Assembly: GCA_017652715.1 (NCBI GenBank)
Contig: JAGCAL010000005.1
Coordinates: 1 to 7,838 of the forward strand
DNA length: 7,838 nucleotides
DNA from: Candidatus Saccharimonadota bacterium
GTDB taxonomy: Bacteria; Patescibacteriota; Saccharimonadia; Saccharimonadales; Saccharimonadaceae
Direction of reading: 5' to 3'
Numbering within the stretch: the first letter of the stretch is position 1; the number at the start of each line of letters is the position of its first letter. Position numbers and translations under genes: made by a program. Of the stretch, positions 4,715 through 7,838 are shown piece by piece. The notes under the pieces were generated by a model. The model ran no database searches and was not told the origin of the DNA. It was given only the letters and a program-made list of their open reading frames with translations.

Positions 4715-6061
4715 ATGAATGAAACTTTTTTCTTTTATGATCTTGAGACGAGTGGGCTTGATGCGCGCGAAGATAGGATTATGCAATTTGCAGGACAGCG
4801 GACGGCGCTGGATTTGACACCGATTGGGGAGCCGGTAAATATCTTAGTGAAAATGACAAATGAAGTGTTGCCAAGCCCGGGGGCGATTATGGTGACGAAG
4901 ATAACGCCGCAAGAGACGTTGCGTGATGGGATTTCTGAGGTTGAGTTTTGTAAATATGTGACGGAGGAGATTTTTACGCCGGGGACGGTTGCAGTTGGAT
5001 ATAATACAGTGCGATTTGATGATGAGTTTATGAGGGCGACGTTCTGGCGGAATTTTTACGAGCCATATGAATGGGAGTGGAAAGACGGGCGGAGTAGATG
5101 GGATATTTTAGATGTAGTGCGACTGACGCGGGCACTACGTCCTGAAGGGATAGTGTGGCCGTTCACGGAGGACGGGAAAGCGACAAACAGGCTTGAGTTA
5201 ATTACGAAATTGAACGGGGTCTCACATGAGCATGCGCATGATGCGCTTTCGGATGTTTATGCGACAATTGCAGTAGCGAAATTAATTCGGGAGAAGCAGC
5301 CGAAGTTGTTTGATTTCCTTTTTAAGATGCGTGGTAAAAATGAAGTCAAAAAACTTGCAAATCTTGAGAATAAGAAACCGTTTGTTTACGCTTCTGGTCG
5401 GTATCCGAGCGAATTTAATAAAACGACAGTAGTCTTTCCGCTGACTTCTGGTCGGAATGGCAATATTTTAGTTTATGATTTACGTTATAATCTTGAGGAA
5501 ATGTTAGAGAAAGAATCTTTTTATCCGGTCGTGAAGGAGCTTTGTTTCAATAAATGTCCGGCGGTGGCGCCGCTCGGGGTACTAGATGAAGGAGACGGCT
5601 GGAATAAAATCGGGTTGAATCGCGAGACGGTTGATAAGAATTTGGCGGTTTTATTAAAACATCCAGAGTTTGCGGAACGAATGCGGAGCGAGATTGAGAA
5701 TAGACCGGAGTTTCCGAACGCGATAGAACCTGAGGCGGCGCTTTATGACGGTTTCTTAAACGATATTGATAGGATGAAAGTTTCGGCTGTAAGGAATAAG
5801 AATAAGAAAGAGCTTGCGGATTTTCATCCGGATTTTATTGACGAGCGGTTGCCAGAGTTATTGTTACATTATAAGGGGCGGAATTTCCCGGAGACATTGT
5901 CGGAAGATGAGGCGAAAAAATGGCAGGAATATAGGGAGATTAGAATAGCGCGGCTTGCGCCGAGATTTTTAGAGGAACTTACAAAGAATTACTCGCGGGA
6001 TGAGTTTGTGGGTGAGGAATTGAAACTATATTTTGAATCATTATTTGATACAGATTATTGA
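4715..6061 (+). CDS. sbcB: Exodeoxyribonuclease I (SbcB family)
   Basis: The 448-residue protein aligns along its whole length with E. coli ExoI (475 residues) from memory of that sequence. The N-terminal DEDD exonuclease domain (about 1-190) keeps the metal-binding residues: D9 and E11 in Y-D-L-E-T, the aspartates of R-F-D-D-E (102-103), and H175 with D180 in A-H-D-A-L-S-D. Other ExoI signatures are R-W-D-I-L-D-V (128-134), A-L-R-P-E-G-I (140-146), a central SH3-like part (about 200-350) with F-N-K-C-P, and the C-terminal helical part with Y-D-G-F and Y-K-G-R-N-F-P. The enzyme digests single-stranded DNA 3' to 5' and acts in recombination and mismatch repair in the cytoplasm. The start at 4715 is chosen over an in-frame ATG at 4637 because conserved sequence begins here and the promoter -10 lies inside the longer version. 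No Shine-Dalgarno is present. This family is best known from gammaproteobacteria, so its distribution here deserves a phylogeny. Confidence 0.94.
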   Translation: MNETFFFYDLETSGLDAREDRIMQFAGQRTALDLTPIGEPVNILVKMTNEVLPSPGAIMVTKITPQETLRDGISEVEFCKYVTEEIFTPGTVAVGYNTVRFDDEFMRATFWRNFYEPYEWEWKDGRSRWDILDVVRLTRALRPEGIVWPFTEDGKATNRLELITKLNGVSHEHAHDALSDVYATIAVAKLIREKQPKLFDFLFKMRGKNEVKKLANLENKKPFVYASGRYPSEFNKTTVVFPLTSGRNGNILVYDLRYNLEEMLEKESFYPVVKELCFNKCPAVAPLGVLDEGDGWNKIGLNRETVDKNLAVLLKHPEFAERMRSEIENRPEFPNAIEPEAALYDGFLNDIDRMKVSAVRNKNKKELADFHPDFIDERLPELLLHYKGRNFPETLSEDEAKKWQEYREIRIARLAPRFLEELTKNYSRDEFVGEELKLYFESLFDTDY

Positions 6062-6075
6062 AGTTATGGTAAAAT
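6045..6075 (+). promoter_or_regulatory. Promoter of the lactate dehydrogenase gene
   Basis: TTGATA (6045-6050), a long 19-bp spacer and TAAAAT (6070-6075), with TGg making an extended -10. It overlaps the 3' end of the exonuclease gene. Predicted start is near 6082. A Shine-Dalgarno-like AAGGTGG (6086-6092) follows, 4 nt before the ATG. Read-through from sbcB is also possible because no terminator lies between the genes. Confidence 0.65.
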
Positions 6076-6096
6076 AGGGTAAAGAAAGGTGGGTAA

Positions 6097-7017
6097 ATGG
6101 ATAATAATAAAGTAATGATTGTGGGGACCGGGAATGTTGGTGCGAGTATCGCATTTTCTTTGATTAACCAACGGACTGCGGTGAACGAGATTGTATTGAC
6201 GGATATTATTGCAAAGGATGCTGAGGGGGAAGCGATGGATTTGCGGGATGCCTTGGCGGTTGCACCGAGCTATGTGAAGATTAGTAATGGTACTTATGCG
6301 GATGCGAGGGATTGCGACGTAGTTGTAATTACGGCTGGGGCGGCGCAGAAACCGGGCGAGACAAGGATGGAGCTTCTAAAGAAGAACGTGAATATTTTGA
6401 AGGGGATGATTGAGCAGATTATGGCAAGCGGGTTTAATGGAATATTTTTGGTAGTGACAAACCCGATGGATGTTTTGACATATTATACTTGGAAGTTTTC
6501 CGGTTTGCCGGCGGAGAAGGTGATCGGATCGGGGACGGTTTTAGATTCGGCGCGGCTTCGGGCTCGGATTGCTGGGTATCTAAATGTAAATCCGAAATCA
6601 GTACACGCTTATCAGATTGGCGAGCACGGCGATAGTGAGTTTACGGTTTGGTCGTTAGCTGATATGGGTGGACAGAAAATTACCGAGATGCTGCCGGTAG
6701 AGGTTCGGGATGGTATCTCAGATTTTGTAAAGAATGAGGCTTATGATATTATCGAGAAGAAGGGTGCGACGTATTATGGAATTGCGGCGTGTGTTGTACA
6801 AATTTTAAATTGTATTTTCAATGACGAAATGCGAGTATTGCCAGTTTCGTCGTATGATAGTTTTTCGGGAACTTGCTTTGGTTTTCCGACGGTAGTGGGA
6901 CGTGCGGGGGCGATTCGGCGACTAGATATGAAGATTTCGGAAAAAGAAGGAATAAAATTACAACAGTCGATTAACACCTTGAAGAAAGCCATAAAGTCTT
7001 GCGAAAAAATACTATAA
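6097..7017 (+). CDS. ldh: L-lactate dehydrogenase, NAD-dependent
   Basis: The 306-residue protein has the length and motif order of the LDH/MDH family. The Rossmann dinucleotide motif G-T-G-N-V-G (10-15) and an aspartate ending the second strand (D36) indicate NAD. Q84 in A-A-Q-K-P-G-E-T-R is the glutamine that selects pyruvate, where malate dehydrogenases have arginine. Catalytic and substrate residues are in place: R90, D150 and R153 in L-D-S-A-R, and H177 in G-E-H-G-D-S. R155 and H170 match the two residues that bind fructose-1,6-bisphosphate in allosteric Bacillus-type enzymes, so activation by that sugar phosphate is plausible. The enzyme reduces pyruvate to L-lactate and regenerates NAD+, fitting a fermentative cell. 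It has its own promoter and Shine-Dalgarno. The 3' end carries the promoter of the next gene. Confidence 0.95.
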   Translation: MDNNKVMIVGTGNVGASIAFSLINQRTAVNEIVLTDIIAKDAEGEAMDLRDALAVAPSYVKISNGTYADARDCDVVVITAGAAQKPGETRMELLKKNVNILKGMIEQIMASGFNGIFLVVTNPMDVLTYYTWKFSGLPAEKVIGSGTVLDSARLRARIAGYLNVNPKSVHAYQIGEHGDSEFTVWSLADMGGQKITEMLPVEVRDGISDFVKNEAYDIIEKKGATYYGIAACVVQILNCIFNDEMRVLPVSSYDSFSGTCFGFPTVVGRAGAIRRLDMKISEKEGIKLQQSINTLKKAIKSCEKIL

Positions 7018-7027
7018 GCGGTATAAT
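6999..7027 (+). promoter_or_regulatory. Promoter of the proline-rich protein gene
   Basis: TTGCGA (6999-7004), a 17-bp spacer and TATAAT (7022-7027). The -35 lies within the end of ldh. Predicted start is near 7034, and AAAGGA (7049-7054) lies 6 nt before the ATG at 7061. Confidence 0.7.
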
Positions 7028-7060
7028 GAAAATCTGATAGTTTAAGATAAAGGAATAAAT

Positions 7061-7711
7061 ATGGATCCAACTAGTATTCCGACGCCAACGCATGCGCCAA
7101 CGCCAGTACCCGGGACAGAACCGGTATCAAATAATACTACGCCTGAAGTTTCTGGTCTTGATTTGACTAATCCTGCGCCGGAACCAGTGGCTCCGACTCC
7201 GGTGACACCGGTAGCTCCGACGGCGCCCGTAGTGACTCCGACGCCCGTAGCTCCAGTTGAACCTGTTACTCCCGTGAATCCTGTAATTAATCCATCCGGA
7301 CAGGCGACTAATCCAGTTTTTCAGCCTACTAGTGGCGTTTCGGCGACTGAACCAATTATGATGCCGGAAGCTCCGACTCCACCTGACCCAGTTGAAGAAG
7401 AACTAAGGGCTCCAATGAAGGCGGCTGAACCTGTGCCTGGATCGATTGGCTCGGCGATTTCTGGCCCAGCTGGGGCGACTGGAAACGAAGTGTCTAAGAA
7501 CAACGTTTTTGCGACTGAGCCGCAGGCTACTCCGAGTGTATCGTTTAATGATCCAGCTATGCAACAGCAGAATCCGATGCCGATCGGTACTGGTACTCCT
7601 AAGACGCCAGGAAAGACTAATAAGACGACCTTGATAATTCTAATTGCGGTTGCTGCGACTATCGTAGTTGCGCTTGCCGTGATTTTGATAATGCAGCTAA
7701 CTGGTAAATAG
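7061..7711 (+). CDS. Proline/threonine/valine-rich protein with a C-terminal membrane anchor
   Basis: No enzymatic family is recognised in this 216-residue protein. Residues 1-115 are low complexity, dominated by Pro, Thr, Val and Ala, with irregular P-T-P-V and V-A-P units. Residues 116-185 are Gly/Ser/Pro/Gln-rich. A single hydrophobic helix (about 190-212) sits three residues from the C-terminus and is preceded by a basic stretch (P-K-T-P-G-K-T-N-K-T-T). There is no N-terminal signal peptide. By the positive-inside rule the long disordered part would be cytoplasmic, making this a tail-anchored protein; the opposite orientation cannot be excluded. Such a tail could tether a partner or span an envelope layer, but no function can be assigned. 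The gene has its own promoter and Shine-Dalgarno, and no intrinsic terminator is obvious before the next gene. Confidence 0.75.
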   Translation: MDPTSIPTPTHAPTPVPGTEPVSNNTTPEVSGLDLTNPAPEPVAPTPVTPVAPTAPVVTPTPVAPVEPVTPVNPVINPSGQATNPVFQPTSGVSATEPIMMPEAPTPPDPVEEELRAPMKAAEPVPGSIGSAISGPAGATGNEVSKNNVFATEPQATPSVSFNDPAMQQQNPMPIGTGTPKTPGKTNKTTLIILIAVAATIVVALAVILIMQLTGK

Positions 7712-7748
7712 ATTTTTCGAGTTATATATAGGTTAGTAATAAAAAGAG

Positions 7749-7780
7749 CATACTGTTTTTGATTGAAAATAACAGTGATG
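7749..7780. promoter_or_regulatory. Dyad around the -35 of the metG promoter, possible operator
   Basis: ACTGTT (7752-7757) is the inverted complement of AACAGT (7771-7776), with CAT and ATG extending the arms past a one-base bulge. The centre contains the -35 hexamer TTGAAA of the downstream promoter. No T-run follows, so a terminator is unlikely. A regulator binding site is possible but unproven. Confidence 0.35.
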
Positions 7781-7791
7781 TATTGTAAAAT
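7763..7791 (+). promoter_or_regulatory. Promoter of the metG-like gene
   Basis: TTGAAA (7763-7768), a 17-bp spacer and TAAAAT (7786-7791). The predicted start is 7798, the A of the ATG, and no Shine-Dalgarno is seen, so a leaderless mRNA is predicted. Confidence 0.7.
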
Positions 7792-7797
7792 AGTTGC

Positions 7798-7838
7798 ATG
7801 ACTAAGAAATATATTACAACGGCAATTCCTTATGTGAA
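7798..7838 (+). CDS. metG: Probable methionyl-tRNA synthetase, first 14 codons only
   Basis: Only the N-terminus is present, reading M-T-K-K-Y-I-T-T-A-I-P-Y-V before the window ends. This matches the start of class I methionyl-tRNA synthetases, where the I-T-T-x-I-P-Y-V-N strand leads into the HIGH-type ATP-binding signature shortly after. The enzyme would charge tRNA-Met in the cytoplasm. The call rests on 13 residues, and another class I synthetase is the main alternative. It has a well-placed promoter, and the ATG coincides with the predicted transcription start. Confidence 0.65.
   Translation, partial: MTKKYITTAIPYV

Noticed and set aside
7100..7300. Possible CRISPR-like or tandem repeat in the proline-rich gene
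   Set aside because: The repetition is at the amino-acid level (Pro/Thr/Val codons) with irregular period; there are no identical repeats with unique spacers.

Overview
The window reads as a stretch of a small, streamlined bacterial genome, most likely from the Candidate Phyla Radiation and specifically Saccharibacteria (TM7). The reasons are these. Ribosomal genes run rplF-rplR-rpsE-rplO with no rpmD (L30) between rpsE and rplO, and absence of L30 is a known trait of CPR bacteria. A Gram-positive-style wall-anchored surface protein and a proline-rich tail-anchored protein are present. Genes are tightly packed and all lie on the + strand. TGG is used for Trp and TGA as a stop, so there is no sign of the UGA=Gly code of Gracilibacteria. 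The lineage call is inference; no rRNA gene is present.

Layout. Positions 1-339 hold a 133-bp near-perfect inverted repeat around a 73-bp spacer. It interrupts the coding frame of a surface protein (134-964) with SpaA/Cna_B-like domains, a KPDTG sorting-like motif and a C-terminal membrane segment. Positions 965-1115 hold a consensus promoter, an intrinsic terminator and a second promoter in tandem. Next come rplF, rplR, rpsE and rplO (1116-3226), coupled by 1-nt TAATG overlaps or a 1-nt gap and closed by a UUCG-loop terminator. Then come single genes, nearly all with a visible promoter of their own: a membrane-anchored FKBP-type prolyl isomerase (3284-4012), an unrecognised three-helix membrane protein with a structured leader (4125-4619), exodeoxyribonuclease I (4715-6061), L-lactate dehydrogenase (6097-7017), a proline-rich tail-anchored protein (7061-7711), and the first 14 codons of a probable methionyl-tRNA synthetase (7798 to the edge).

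How the genes fit together. Ribosome assembly, extracytoplasmic folding, DNA end processing, fermentative NAD+ regeneration and tRNA charging sit side by side without an obvious shared pathway, as is common in reduced genomes. The more informative layer is regulatory. Eight promoters can be read, most with an extended -10 (TGnTATAAT or TGnTAAAAT). Three of them (FKBP, exonuclease I, metG) place the predicted transcription start at, or 3 nt before, the ATG, implying leaderless mRNAs. In contrast, the orphan membrane gene at 4125 has a 59-nt leader with alternative hairpins that can mask a full-consensus Shine-Dalgarno, and its codon usage differs from its neighbours. That locus, the leaderless pattern and the promoter-terminator-promoter arrangement before rplF are the best candidates for new biology. 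The inverted repeat at the left edge is more likely an amplification or assembly chimera.
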